Below, piece after piece: positions 8,448 through 17,982 of a stretch of 64,000 nt of DNA. Location: contig NZ_SWKP01000009.1 in NCBI RefSeq assembly GCF_005871165.1, forward strand, positions 62,001 through 126,000, given 5' to 3'. Both the position numbers and the translations under genes were made by a program. Position 1 is the stretch's first letter. The number at the start of each line of letters is the position of its first letter. Source of the stretch: Maricaulis alexandrii. Its GTDB lineage: Bacteria; Pseudomonadota; Alphaproteobacteria; Caulobacterales; Maricaulaceae. Under the pieces are notes generated by a model that saw only the letters and a program-made list of their open reading frames with translations, was not told the DNA's origin and made no database searches.

Positions 8448-11336
8448 CTAGAGTGTCAGCACACGGCGCACGCTGCGGCCTGCACCAAGCCTTGCCGAAA
8501 GCTGGGCAATCTCGACCGTGACGGCCTGCGGAAGTCCCCCGAAGGCGCCTGCAAGTTCCGCCTCCGCCAGGGTGAGCTCCGGCGTCGTGACCTCGGTCTC
8601 GAACACGGTCATCTCCCCGTCCAGCAGCCGCACGCGATAGGCTTCGCGCGCCTCGCCCAGATCCACCTCCGGAGCCGTCCAGTCATCACCTCCCGTCCGC
8701 GTTTGCCGGACCCAGCGCACCTGCCAGTGCGCGCCCTGCCAGGCCGCACGGACATGCACGACCGGCAGGGGCCGCAGCGCTCTTTGCTGATGGGTATGAG
8801 ACACGGACACCGCCGACCCGTCTGTCACCGGCCAGCCGGCGGCCACCGCCTGCACATCCAGCGGCGCACCAAGCTCGTGCGCATCCAGTGCCAGCGGCAC
8901 CAGCGCGTCGGACACCCACACCACCCGCGCACCGGGTTGCACATCCGTCACCGGCGAGCCGGCCAGCCCCCGCAAGAGTGTGCCCAAACGGTAGCGGTTC
9001 AGCCCGACCAGTTCGGCCTCGGCAAAGCCCAGGATTTCCCAATCCCCGTCCGCCTGCTGCACGGCCAGCCGGTTCGCACCATTCAGCACGTCCGGCCTCG
9101 GCCGGCTGGCCAGGCTGACCCCCGGCATCTCGACCTCCAGCCGGCCCGCCTCATCCCAATAACCCACCGGCCCCAACGCCAGCTCACCGACCAGGTGTCC
9201 CAGGCCGGCGGGCCGTTCGATCCGGGTCCGCCAGCGACCGCCGGCATGCACGTCCAGCGCGCCCGGCCAGTCGGCCACGCGGGCGGCCAGCAAGGGGCCC
9301 GCCTCATGCCCCAGCGCGCTGTCGATCACGGCCAGCGCCGGGCGGACAGGCGGGCGCGGTCCGGCACCATCCGGTCCGGCCACACTGCCGGCCACGCCCC
9401 GGGCCCGCTGTGACGGCGGACGCAGGCGCACACGGCCCGCCCCGTCGCCCTCGCGCCAGACCACTTCGCCGCCGCGTCCCGCAACCGTCAGCCGGTCCGC
9501 CGTTTCCAGCCCCAGCGCGAGGGGCGGCACGGTCAGGGTCAGGCTGGAGGCCCGCGTCTGGATGTCTGCCAGCCAGTCCCGGCACCAGCGCCGCGCCAGA
9601 TCCGGATCGGCCACGACATTCAGGGACAGGCCCGCACTGCGCACCGTCTCGAACGCCTCGACCGCCTGGGCCAGCCCCGGCCGGTAGTCGGCCGTGTCAT
9701 CGGCAAAGCGCAGCTGCACATCACCCGGCAGTTCCGCCCGCGCCGGTTCATGCATCTCCCACACGGCCCCACCGTCAAAGGCCGGCTCATCCAGCTCCAA
9801 TTGCGCCGCTCTCGCACCGGAAGAGACAAAGTGCAGCGCCTGTGCCCGCGCATGCACGCCAATCCCCAGCGCGGTGACCAGGGGCGACAGGGCCGCCCGC
9901 ACACTCATCGGCCGGTCGAGCCAATAGCCCGACACGACATCCTCCAGCTGCGAGACATCCACCGCCTCCAGCCCGGCCTGTGCGGTCAGCTCCTTCACCA
10001 TGTCGGCCAGCAGAACCTGCCCGGCCCGGCCATTCAGCCAGTGCCCGCGCGACCAATTTTCGCCATCCGACCAGACATCGCTGCGGCCGGGAAAGGCCGG
10101 CCAGGGTCGCGCATCCCAGCACCAGGCATGCATCAGTTCGACCGCCACCATCGGCTCGCCATAGACCGGGGAGACCGGATTCTTCGCCGGATCCGACCAA
10201 TGGGTCAGCAGGGCTTCCAGGACCCGCCGCTGGATCAGGTCATCGCGCGTCCCGTCGGAGAAATGCGGCCAGCCGCTTTCCGCGCTCTTGGGATCGAAGA
10301 AGAGATTGGGCTGGTTGGCGCCCTTGTCGATCGCCGGACACCCGATCTCGGTGAACCAGACCGGCTTGCTCTGTGGCACCCAGCCCGTCGGGTCAGCCGA
10401 CCGCACACCCGCGATCCGCTCATGATGCGGCTCGCGCCAGAAGGCGCGCACATCCTTCACCCGCCAGATCCAGGCCTCGTCATGGGCCTCGTCCGTGATC
10501 GGGGTGCGGATCTGGGCCGCCCGGTCGGCCTCACTGGCATAATACCAGTCATACCCTTCCCCGCCCTCGATCGCGGCAGCAAGATAGTCCGCATCCCGCG
10601 GTGAGGGCGCCAGGGCCGCATCCCGATGCGCCGCCCCGTCGCGCCAATCGCCCATCGGCGCATACCAATCGATCGCGACGGCATCGATCTCGGAATGGCT
10701 CCACAAATCGTCCAGATGAAACCGCCGCGTCCCGTCCGGCCGCGTATACCCGGCATATTCCGTCCAGTCCGCCGCATAGGAGAGCCGCGTCTCCTGACCC
10801 AGCAAGTCGCGCGCCTCGTCTGCCAGATCGCACAGCGCCGCCACGGCCGGATGCCCGCCCGCCGCATCGCTGACCGTCGTCAGGGCGACCATTTCCGACC
10901 CGATCAGGAAGCCGTCCACCCCGCCGGCCGCCTTCGCGAGCGCCGCCATGTGCAGGATGAAGCGGCGGCAGGACCATTCCGCCGGACCGGCATAGCTGAC
11001 AGCCTCACTGCCGACCGCAAAGTCCGACGCCGCAGCCGTGCCGAAAAAGGCGGCAATCTGAGACGCCGCCACTGCCGTTCCGTCCACCGAGCCCGCCACA
11101 TCGCGTGCCGGATGACAGCTGACCCGTCCGCGCCAGGGATGGGCGGCCTGCTCCCCGCCGCCATACGGGTCCGGCAGACCGTTTCCGGCGGGAATATCCA
11201 TCAGGATGAAGGGATAGAGCGTCACGGAGAAACCGCGCGCCTTGAGCTGGCGGATCGCCGCGATCACACTGGCATCATCCGGCGTGCCGCCATAGGCCGG
11301 ACGCCCCTCCACCTGACTCACCGCACGGGCGTCTGA
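8448..11336 (-). pseudogene. GTA baseplate hub protein (g15, megatron), C-terminal three quarters
   Basis: About 962 codons remain open, encoding the TIM-barrel domain (starting QVEGRPAYGGTPDDASV) and the tail-hub/fibre domains of the gene transfer agent protein g15. The N-terminal 297 codons lie in the opposite orientation at 12180-13070. Joining 13070 to 11336 gives a single frame of about 1259 residues, close to the roughly 1300 expected for the Rhodobacter GTA protein. The frame continues past 11336 into unrelated inverted sequence, so this part has no natural start here. It is not functional unless the inversion reverts. Confidence 0.85.
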
Positions 11337-11470
11337 GCGAGCGGCTGGACCAGCTGGAACGCATGGATGCGCGGCAGGGGCCGCTGGCGGAACGCCTGGC
11401 CAGCCTGGAAGCGGAGATGCGCCTAGCGCGGGAGAGCCTGGTGCGGATTGAACGGCGGATGGAGGAGTAG
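11336..11470 (+). pseudogene. GTA g3.5-like small protein, C-terminal half (inverted)
   Basis: The 44 codons read SERLDQLERMDARQ and on to VRIERRMEE and stop, a coiled-coil tail. Its missing N-terminal half, a membrane-anchored segment, is at 13071-13179 on the minus strand. Re-inverting 11337-13070 joins the two in frame to give a protein of about 80 residues directly after the portal gene, where GTA clusters carry g3.5. Confidence 0.75.
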
Positions 11471-11475
11471 TCTTC

Positions 11476-11531
11476 GTCTGCCCCCTCATCCGGTCCTTCG
11501 GACCACCTTCTCCCGCGAGGGGAGAAGGAGG
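11476..11531. repeat. Dispersed CCCTCATCCGG / CTTCTCCCGCGAGG-type intergenic repeat
   Basis: A short palindromic intergenic repeat of the kind scattered through alphaproteobacterial genomes: CTCATCCGGTCCTTCGGA followed by CTTCTCCCGCGAGGGGAGAA. It lies exactly at the scar between the g3.5 remnant and the g13 remnant, where GTA genes g4 to g12 would be expected. Shorter relatives (GTCTCCCCGGCGGGGAGAAG) occur near 58850. Confidence 0.6.
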
Positions 11532-11533
11532 GC

Positions 11534-11719
11534 ATGGCACCTGACCCGGCGCATCCGGATTTCGGTACGGGCTGTGACCAGGCCTTCGGCACTTGCCGGG
11601 ACCGGTTTGCCAATACGCTGAACTTTCGCGGTTTTCCCTACATGGTCGGCAATGATGTCCTGCAGCGTGCGGCCGGCGACGAGCCGGTGCGCGATGGCGG
11701 ATCGCGGGGGCTGGCATGA
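11534..11719 (+). pseudogene. GTA g13 (DUF2163) C-terminal remnant
   Basis: Only the last 61 codons survive. They carry the conserved C-terminal signature CDQAFGTCRDRFANTLNFRG followed by FPYMVGND. The stop overlaps the start of the NlpC/P60 gene as ATGA, the normal g13-g14 arrangement. The N-terminal four fifths is deleted. An apparent ATG at 11534 is fortuitous. Confidence 0.8.
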
Positions 11720-12198
11720 GGGCGCGCGGGGCGGTTCTGCGCGAGGCGCGGCGCTGGATCGCGACACCCTATCGCCACCAGGCCAGCTGCCGCGGCGCGG
11801 GCTGTGATTGTCTGGGCCTGCTGCGCGGGATCTGGCGGGCGCTCTACGGCGCGGAGCCGGAAAGCGTGCCGCCCTATACGCCCGATTGGGCGGAGGTGGC
11901 GGGCGCGGAGACCCTGCGTGAGGCGGCGTTGCGGCATCTGGTCGAGATCGATCGAGCGGCGGCGAAGCCGGGGGATGTCCTCCTCTTCCGGCCGGACCTC
12001 AAAGGGCCTGCCAAGCATTGCGCGATCCTGTCGGGCCCCGACCGGATTATTCATGCCTATTGGGGCCAGGCCGTGGCGGAGACGGCGCTGACGCCCTGGT
12101 GGCGAAGACGCTGTGTGGCGGCGTTCGCCTTTCCCGATCTGCCCGCGCCGGACACCGGCCTCATCAGCAAGGAGACGCTATGGCCCAGCTTGTCGTAA
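11716..12198 (+). CDS. GTA g14, NlpC/P60 cell-wall peptidase
   Basis: A complete 160-residue NlpC/P60 peptidase of the phage-tail/GTA type. It has the catalytic cysteine in GAGCDCLGLLRG (about residue 32) and the His in AKHCAIL, followed by HAYWG. In GTAs it is a tail-tip hydrolase that opens the recipient peptidoglycan. It overlaps the g15 fragment by 19 bases, as in intact clusters. It is intact but lies inside the inverted segment, so it is now antisense to the rest of the cluster and has probably lost its promoter. Confidence 0.85.
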   Translation: MRARGAVLREARRWIATPYRHQASCRGAGCDCLGLLRGIWRALYGAEPESVPPYTPDWAEVAGAETLREAALRHLVEIDRAAAKPGDVLLFRPDLKGPAKHCAILSGPDRIIHAYWGQAVAETALTPWWRRRCVAAFAFPDLPAPDTGLISKETLWPSLS

Positions 12199-13070
12199 CG
12201 GCGGGACAGGCCGCGCTGAAAGGCGTGCAGCATGTCGGCCCGGCTGTGGCCCGCTTGGCGGCGGACACGGCGGTCGATGCCCTGTTCCGCACCCGCAAGG
12301 ACGGGCCACGCCTGGCCGAGATCGAGGTGCAGACCTCCACGGACGGCGCGCCCATGGCCCGCGTCTGGGGACGGGCGCGGATCACCGGCCAAGTGATCTG
12401 GGCGGCGCGCTTCGCAGAGCATTTCGAAGACACAGGCGGTGGCAAGGGCGGGCCGACGCAGCGGGATTATCACTACACACTCTCTTTCGCCGTGGGCCTG
12501 TGCGAAGGCGAGATCTCCGGCATCGGTCGAATCTGGGCGAACGGGTCACTGCTGGACCAATCGCTTTACCCGGTGCGGGTCCATGCGGGAGGCGAGGACC
12601 AGGCACCGGATGCCCTGATCCAGGCCCTTGAGGGCGAGACGGCGCCGGCTTTCCGGGGCACGGCCTATGTCGTGATGGAGGATTGGCCGCTGGAGGTGTT
12701 CGGGCATCGCATTCCCAATCTGTCCTTCGAGATTTTCCGGCAGGCGGGAACGGGTGGGCTGGAGCGGCAAGTGCCGGGCGTGAACCTGATCCCGGGCACG
12801 GGCGAATTCGCCTATTCCGACAGCGTCGTGATGCGCGTCTTCGGTGAGGGCGAGGAGGTCGCGGAGAATGTCCATAACGGGCGCGGCCTGCCGGACTTCA
12901 TGGCGGCCCTGGACGATCTGGAGCGCGATTTGCCGAATTGCCGCTCGGTGCAGCTGGTCGTTGCCTGGTTCGGCGATGATCTGCGTTGCGGACAGTGCAC
13001 GATCCGGCCCTGCGTCGAGACCGCGGACAAGGCGACCCGTCCGACGGACTGGTCGGTGGCAGGTCTCGAG
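12180..13070 (+). pseudogene. GTA g15 N-terminal fragment (inverted)
   Basis: From ATG 12180 (MAQLVVTAGQAALKG) 297 codons encode the N-terminal domain of the GTA hub protein, including GLCEGEISGIGRIWANG and the tail of this domain DWSVAGLER. Homology ends at about 13070, where the sequence switches to the reverse complement of the g3.5 gene. The rest of the protein is at 8448-11336 on the minus strand. The open frame runs on to 13142 only by chance. Confidence 0.85.
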
Positions 13071-13179
13071 CGGACACCCGGCCGGACCAGATCAGCGCGC
13101 CGGAGGTCTGCAGCACGATCGCCAGCAACACCCCCAGCGTGACCTGCCGCTGCAGCGTCCATCCCTGTGACACCGTCAT
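13071..13179 (-). pseudogene. GTA g3.5-like small membrane protein, N-terminal half
   Basis: The start ATG overlaps the portal stop (ATGA). The 36 codons encode an N-terminal segment with one membrane helix, VTLGVLLAIVLQTSGALIW, then break off at SAR where the g15 N-terminal fragment begins on the other strand. The matching coiled-coil half is at 11336-11470. GTA clusters of this class carry a short membrane-anchored protein after the portal, which fits. Confidence 0.72.
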
Positions 13180-14108
13180 TCGCTCACCTCCCGCTTGCCT
13201 GTCTCGACCGAAATGTTCAGATCCGCCCCGAACCAGGGCGCCAGCCACACTTCCAGCGCCCGCGCCGCCTTGCGCGCCAGCGGCTGGACGGTCTGGGTCC
13301 AGAAGGCCTGGTTGGCCTCCTTGTAATTGGCGTAGGTATTGTCGCCGGGCAGGCCCAGCAGGAGCGGCGGCACGCCGAAGGCCAGTGCGATCTCGCGCGC
13401 CGCCTCCCGCCGCGCCGCGATAAAATCCATCTCCGCCGGGCTCAGCGCCATCGGTTTCCAGTCCAGCCCGCCTTCCAGCAAGAGCGGCCGCCCGGCATTG
13501 TCCGGCCCGGAATGGGCGCCAGTCAGTTCCGCCTTGAGCCGGTCAAACTGGTCCTCGGTCAGATGCCCGTCCGCCCCGTTGAAAACCAACGCCCCGGACG
13601 GCCGCGCCGCATTGGAGATCAGCGCCCGCGCCCAGTCCGCCGAGGCCGTGTGCAGATCCAGCGCCCGCCCCGCCGGCTCCAGCGGCGACAGCCCGTAATG
13701 ATCATCGCCCGGGTGAAAGAGTTTGAGATGAAACACCGGCGAGCGCCCGCTCGCCCGGTCGCGCTCGAAACGCCGCACAGAGCCCGCTGCCGAGTATTCC
13801 CACCCCGCCGGCCAGCCCGTCCGGTCCGCCAGCACCCGCATCCGGTCCGGCCGCAGAGCGAACAGTTCGCGCGGCTCGCCCTCCAGGCTGGAGAGCTCCA
13901 GATAGGCATTGCCCGCCAGCTGCAGGAAGCCATAAACGCCCTCCCACAACTCCGCGCCGGACTGTTCCGCATTCGGCCGGTCCAACAGTGTTTGTGCAGC
14001 CGCGTCCGAGGCCTGAAACCCCAGCGAGGCCGCCGCCTCCGCCACCAGACGCACACAGCGATTGGCAATCGCATTGCGCCCATAACCCGCCTGCATCTGC
14101 ACCGGCAG
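13176..14108 (-). pseudogene. GTA HK97-type portal protein (g3), N-terminally truncated
   Basis: About 310 codons of an HK97-family portal remain, from AGYGRNAIANRCVRLVAEAA to the stop. Recognisable stretches are FHLKLFHPGDD, YGLSPLEPAG, AFGVPPLLLGLPGDN and YANYKEANQAFW. The first few dozen residues are missing: the homology starts directly at the truncated terminase, at a deletion junction near 14109-14118. The frame is otherwise uninterrupted. RcGTA g3 is about 400 residues, so roughly a fifth is lost. Confidence 0.85.
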
Positions 14109-14118
14109 CGCCCGCGGC

Positions 14119-14673
14119 GCCCAGCCGCAGCCCCATGCGCAACATGTCCAGCGTCGCCTGCGGCTTCGCCCAGGCAGCAAACTCATCCCCCCAGGCCCGC
14201 TCGAATTGCGGCCCGCGCAACCCGTCCGGATCCTCCGCCGAAAAGGCATAGGCCACCGCGCCGCACGCCCAGACCAGCCGCTTGCGCGTCGCCTCATAAC
14301 GCGGCCGATCCTCCGCCGGCCCCACCGCCATCAGCCCGGACGGCCCCTCGATCATCACCTCACGCACATCATTGAAAGTCGGCCCGACCAGCGCGATGCG
14401 CCGCACCCCGGCCTCTACTTGCAAGCGCACCCATTCTGCACCCGCCCGTGTCTTCCCGGCCCCGCGCCCACCGAGGAACAGCCAGATCAGCCAGTCGTCC
14501 TCGGGTGGGGCAAATTGGGCGTCATTTGCGCTCAGACAGAACGCATCAAGGCTCCGTTCCAGCTCGGCGCGCTCTAGCCTCGTCAAGCTCTCGTCTAAAT
14601 CCAAGGCGATCGGCCTGACGTTCGATCCGGCTTCGGAGGACGGCTTTGATCTCGTCGTCGGACATGTGGTCAT
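14119..14673 (-). pseudogene. GTA large terminase (g2), N-terminal ATPase fragment
   Basis: This encodes the Walker A motif GGRGAGKTRAGAEW, the following IALVGPTFNDVREVM, and the Walker B region AWGDEFAAWAKPQATLDML. The homology stops after RMGLRLG at about 14119. The C-terminal nuclease half and the start of the portal are deleted, and the portal remnant follows in another frame. The exact start is uncertain. ATG 14673 overlaps the upstream gene by 128 bases, and a later non-ATG start is possible. Confidence 0.82.
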
Positions 14674-15037
14674 AGGGCCCTGCCTCCTTGTCTGGGGCGG
14701 CCATCGTCCCGGTCTTGTCTTCAATCATCACAATCCCCTGCTGCTGCAGTTCGGCATTGGCCTGCTTGCAGATCCGCGCGCCGCGCTCGTCGCCCACCAG
14801 CAACTTGCCGGGCACTCGACCTTGCAGTCGGCGTCTGGATACTGCCTCGATCTCCGCGATTTCATCGGCTGTGCAGGCTGCCAATCGCCGCCGCGCATGC
14901 CCGATTGAACTGACATTCTTGCGGGTCAGTTCCGCAATTTCCTTGTCACGCATCCCGGCTTCGCCGAGCCGCAACCAGGGGAGCCAGTCTGGAAGATCCC
15001 AGTGCCCCACCCGTCTGTTTCGCTCTTTTCCGACCAT
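14546..15037 (-). CDS. Small DNA-binding protein upstream of terminase, candidate small terminase
   Basis: A 163-residue basic protein starting MVGKERNRR. Residues about 30-50 look like a helix-turn-helix (EAGMRDKEIAELTRKNVSSI), and the C-terminus is a charged helix (RSRIERQADRLGFRRELDEA). It lies immediately upstream of and overlaps the large terminase remnant, the position of g1/TerS in GTA and phage clusters. The role as small terminase is inferred from position and the HTH only. Confidence 0.6.
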   Translation of the reverse strand: MVGKERNRRVGHWDLPDWLPWLRLGEAGMRDKEIAELTRKNVSSIGHARRRLAACTADEIAEIEAVSRRRLQGRVPGKLLVGDERGARICKQANAELQQQGIVMIEDKTGTMAAPDKEAGPYDHMSDDEIKAVLRSRIERQADRLGFRRELDEARARRAGTEP

Positions 15038-15161
15038 GCCCAACTCTACCGCCCCGCCGAGACGGTCGGATTTCTTGCGGCGTGTTTGCCGGAAGGGATT
15101 GGGCGGATTGGGGAAGTTTTTTCCAAAAGACTGGGTAGCAAAGCTTTTATCCCCCCATCTC

Positions 15162-15215
15162 CTTGTCATCCCGGCCGAATGGCCTGCGAAAGCAGGCCGC
15201 AGAGCCGGGACCCAT
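15162..15215. repeat. Fragment of the CTTGTCATCCC palindromic repeat family
   Basis: It begins CTTGTCATCCCGGCCGAATG and carries a small internal hairpin (GGCCTGCGAAAGCAGGCC), then AGCCGGGACCCATAAA. It is related to the longer copies at 17658-17803 and 17852-17976 but is truncated at its right end. It sits in the 205-base gap between the DNA-binding gene and the 140-residue hypothetical gene. Confidence 0.6.
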
Positions 15216-15242
15216 AAACACAGAACCAGCCCGAAAGCAGGC

Positions 15243-15665
15243 TCAGCCGCAGATCACGCGCCGCGCGACCTTGATGCAAACCACATCGCTAAGCCCCAGC
15301 CCTTCCCTCACCTCGTCCAGCAGCTCATACATTTGCTGGTCCAACCCGCCATGTGTCACGAGAGATGCAAGGAGGATCTGATTCAGGAAAAAGGCTTCAG
15401 ACCGTTCCTGCCCGGCCTTCACCAGCGCATCACGGAGCTTGAACAAGGAAACAAGCCTGGCCATGCGATCAGGCTCTGGCACAGAGCCGGTCAGGCAGGC
15501 CTTGGCTGTTTCAAGTGCCTCAAGCTCCGTTTCAGAAAAACGATCCTGCACCAGTTCCGCCATAGCAACCGACAGAGCTCGAGCCTTGAGATTGTCAGCG
15601 TCCAGCCGATCATCGCTGAGTTCGCGGTCAATCCAGTCGAGAAAGAGCTGCCGGGCGGAAGCCAA
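15243..15665 (-). CDS. Hypothetical protein, 140 residues, directly after the RusA-like gene
   Basis: An acidic helical protein with no recognised domain. The frame begins immediately after the amber stop of the RusA-like gene and is in the same reading frame, with only one codon between that stop and a TTG start at 15665. The first ATG is 35 codons further on. It may be translated by reinitiation, or the two may once have been one protein. It is probably part of the GTA/phage-like cluster because it lies between RusA and the terminase region on the same strand. Confidence 0.55.
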   Translation of the reverse strand: MASARQLFLDWIDRELSDDRLDADNLKARALSVAMAELVQDRFSETELEALETAKACLTGSVPEPDRMARLVSLFKLRDALVKAGQERSEAFFLNQILLASLVTHGGLDQQMYELLDEVREGLGLSDVVCIKVARRVICG

Positions 15666-15668
15666 AAC

Positions 15669-16115
15669 CTAAGCCTCTTCCAGCACCCGCACTTCACTCA
15701 TCGGCCGGGCCGTCACCGCAATGCGCGGGCGGTCGCCCTCGACCTTGGTGACGAGCAGGCGTTCCACCTGGCTGTCATCATGGAAGACCACGCCGGTCAG
15801 GGCATCGAGCACGGCCTTGGCGACATTGTCGACGTCGTGGGTCGGGCTTTGCGGGGTGCGCTGGATCTCGATGGTGACTTCGTACGGGCCCCATTTCGGG
15901 CGCGCCCGCTTGAACTCAAGCCGGAAGAATTCCCCGATCAGGGATTTGAAGCGACGCGTCTGCGTGGTCACCGCGTCAACGCGCAAATTGAGTTCGTCGC
16001 CAGACATCAGAGCCTGAACCTTCCCGCGTCCTGTCCAGTTTTGCGCCTGCCCCCCTTTGGCCCGGGATTTCCCCGACGGGCCGCGGCGAAGCGCATCGCC
16101 TGCTTGATCCATCAT
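15669..16115 (-). CDS. RusA-like Holliday-junction endodeoxyribonuclease
   Basis: A 148-residue protein with the RusA core. The acidic metal-binding run is [20 protein letters not shown] followed by HDDSQV, and the N-terminal part contains the beta strand [12 protein letters not shown]. RusA enzymes are phage-derived resolvases that cut four-way junctions. It heads the minus-strand GTA-like cluster and is divergent from fumC. The N-terminal 35 residues are low complexity and basic, so the true start could be the internal ATG of [10 protein letters not shown]. Confidence 0.8.
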   Translation of the reverse strand: MMDQAGDALRRGPSGKSRAKGGQAQNWTGRGKVQALMSGDELNLRVDAVTTQTRRFKSLIGEFFRLEFKRARPKWGPYEVTIEIQRTPQSPTHDVDNVAKAVLDALTGVVFHDDSQVERLLVTKVEGDRPRIAVTARPMSEVRVLEEA

Positions 16116-16191
16116 GTCCGAGTGCTACACGTTCGACTCGATCTTTACCATCTACCCCCCGCACGCAGCGGGCTGCAAGGAGCCTCCCCTG

Positions 16192-17586
16192 ATGAGCGAG
16201 ATGCGCACCGAGACCGACAGCTTCGGACCGCTTGAAGTACCCGCCGACAAACTCTTCGGCGCCCAGACCGCCCGCTCGCTGATCAACTTCCCGATCGGCA
16301 CGGAGACCATGCCCAAACCGCTGATCCGCGCCCTGGGCATCGTCAAGCGTTCCGCCGCCCTCGCCAACAAGCGCCTGGACAATATGGAAGCGGAGTATGC
16401 GGACGCCATTGCCGCCGCCGCGCTGGAAGTCGCCGAAGGCAAGCTGGACGACCATTTCCCGCTCTCTGTCTGGCAGACCGGCTCGGGCACGCAGTCCAAC
16501 ATGAACACGAATGAGGTCGTCTCCAACCGCGCCATCCAGATGCTCGGCGGCACGGTCGGCTCCAAGGATCCGATCCACCCGAATGATCATGTAAACCGGT
16601 CCCAGTCCTCCAACGACACCTTCCCGACGGCCATGCATATCGCCGCCGCCGAGGAGATTTCGCACAGCCTGATCCCGGCCCTGCAGACCCTGCACAATGC
16701 CCTCAACGACAAGTCGCAGGCCTTCAAGGACATCATCAAGATCGGCCGCACCCACACCCAGGACGCCACGCCGCTGACACTGGGCCAGGAATTCTCCGGC
16801 TATGTCGCCATGGTCAAGAATGCGATCCGCCGCATCGAGGCCACCCTGCCCGCCCTCTACGAGCTGGCCCAGGGCGGCACCGCCGTCGGCACCGGCCTGA
16901 ACACCAAGAAGGGCTTCGCGGAAGCCTTCGCCGAGGAAGTCGCCGGCTTCACCAAGCTGCCCTTCGTCACCGCCCCGAACAAGTTCGAGGCCCTGGCCAC
17001 CAAGGATGCCCTGGTGGAAGCCCATGGCGCGCTCAACTCGGCTGCCGTCTCCCTGTTCAAGATCGCCAATGACATCCGCCTGCTGGGCTCCGGCCCGCGT
17101 TCGGGTCTGGGCGAGCTGGCCCTGCCGGAAAACGAGCCGGGCTCCTCGATCATGCCGGGCAAGGTGAACCCGACCCAGTGCGAGGCGATGACCATGGTCT
17201 GTTCGCAGGTGATGGGCAATAACACCACGGTGAGCTTCGCCGGCTCCCAGGGCCATTTCGAGCTCAATGTCTACAAGCCGGTCATCATCTACAATGTCCT
17301 GCAGTCGATCCGTCTCCTGGCCGACAGCGCCAACACCTTCACCGAGAAGTGTGTCGTCGGCATCGAGGCCCGCGAGGACAATATCCGCCAGTTGATGGAA
17401 CGCTCCCTCATGCTGGTCACCGCCCTCAACTCCACGATCGGCTATGACAATGCCACCGTGGTCGCCAAGACCGCCCACAAGAACGGCACGACCCTGCGCG
17501 AAGAAGCCGTCAAACTCGGCTTCGTCACCGAAGAACAATTCGACGCCATCGTCCGCCCGGAAAACATGCTGGGCCCGAAGGACTAG
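16192..17586 (+). CDS. fumC: Fumarate hydratase class II
   Basis: This TCA-cycle enzyme interconverts fumarate and malate in the cytoplasm without an iron-sulfur cluster. The 464-residue length is normal. The superfamily signature [11 protein letters not shown] lies at about 317-327, and the substrate-site stretches [14 protein letters not shown] and [11 protein letters not shown] are present. The ATG at 16192 is preceded by AAGGAG with good spacing, which decides it over an upstream in-frame ATG. A strong terminator follows. Confidence 0.98.
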   Translation: MSEMRTETDSFGPLEVPADKLFGAQTARSLINFPIGTETMPKPLIRALGIVKRSAALANKRLDNMEAEYADAIAAAALEVAEGKLDDHFPLSVWQTGSGTQSNMNTNEVVSNRAIQMLGGTVGSKDPIHPNDHVNRSQSSNDTFPTAMHIAAAEEISHSLIPALQTLHNALNDKSQAFKDIIKIGRTHTQDATPLTLGQEFSGYVAMVKNAIRRIEATLPALYELAQGGTAVGTGLNTKKGFAEAFAEEVAGFTKLPFVTAPNKFEALATKDALVEAHGALNSAAVSLFKIANDIRLLGSGPRSGLGELALPENEPGSSIMPGKVNPTQCEAMTMVCSQVMGNNTTVSFAGSQGHFELNVYKPVIIYNVLQSIRLLADSANTFTEKCVVGIEAREDNIRQLMERSLMLVTALNSTIGYDNATVVAKTAHKNGTTLREEAVKLGFVTEEQFDAIVRPENMLGPKD

Positions 17587-17607
17587 GGCTTCACACCGTC
17601 GACAGAC

Positions 17608-17641
17608 AAAAGGCGCGCCGGACCGTCCGGCGCGCCTTTTT
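17608..17641 (+). terminator. Rho-independent terminator after fumC
   Basis: A perfect 12-base stem (AGGCGCGCCGGA / TCCGGCGCGCCT) with a CCG loop is followed by a T run. It lies 22 bases after the fumC stop. Confidence 0.9.
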
Positions 17642-17657
17642 GGTTTCTGATCTACAC

Positions 17658-17803
17658 CTTGTCATCCCTGACGAATGCCCGGCCTCGAGCCGGGCGCAGA
17701 TCAGGGACCCATTTGCAACCGAGGCACGATAGGTCCCGGCTCCATGCCGCGCTTTCGCGGGGCGGAAGCCTGCGCCCGCGAAGGCGGGTGGCCGGGATGA
17801 CAA
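17658..17803. repeat. Palindromic dispersed repeat, copy A (about 146 bp)
   Basis: It begins CTTGTCATCCC and ends GGGATGACAA, so it has inverted ends like a MITE. The inside holds TGCCCGGCCTCGAGCCGGGC, AGATCAGGGACCCATTT and AGGTCCCGGCTC, shared with copy B 50 bases downstream. Copy A carries an extra 20 or so bases of GCGCCCGCGAAGGCGGG before its right end. It contains no coding frame. Confidence 0.8.
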
Positions 17804-17851
17804 CGGAAGTGCCACAACCTTCAGATCCCACTCAAACTTGCAAACTCTATT

Positions 17852-17976
17852 CTTGTCATCCCTGACGGATGCCCGGCCTTGAGCCGGGCGCAGATCAGGG
17901 ACCCATTTCGCCGCGCGGCACAATAGGTCCCGGCTCTATGCCCCGCTTTCGCGGGGCGGACGGCCGGGATGACAAG
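17852..17976. repeat. Palindromic dispersed repeat, copy B (125 bp)
   Basis: It has perfect 11-base inverted ends, CTTGTCATCCC and GGGATGACAAG, and shares most internal sequence with copy A. Its right end is 7 bases from the stop of the GIY-YIG gene. A truncated third copy (CTTATCATCCCTGACGGATG) lies at 18340-18359, just upstream of that gene, so the gene is bracketed by family members. Confidence 0.8.
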
Positions 17977-17982
17977 TGCGGG

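Noticed and set aside
11337-11717. Extension of the g15 minus-strand frame upstream of 11336, giving an apparent start at 11717
   Set aside because: The sequence there is the reverse complement of the g3.5 and g13 remnants and shows no homology in that frame. The open frame is accidental.
13071-13142. Continuation of the g15 N-terminal frame past 13070
   Set aside because: It reads the antisense of the g3.5 membrane helix and ends at a chance stop.
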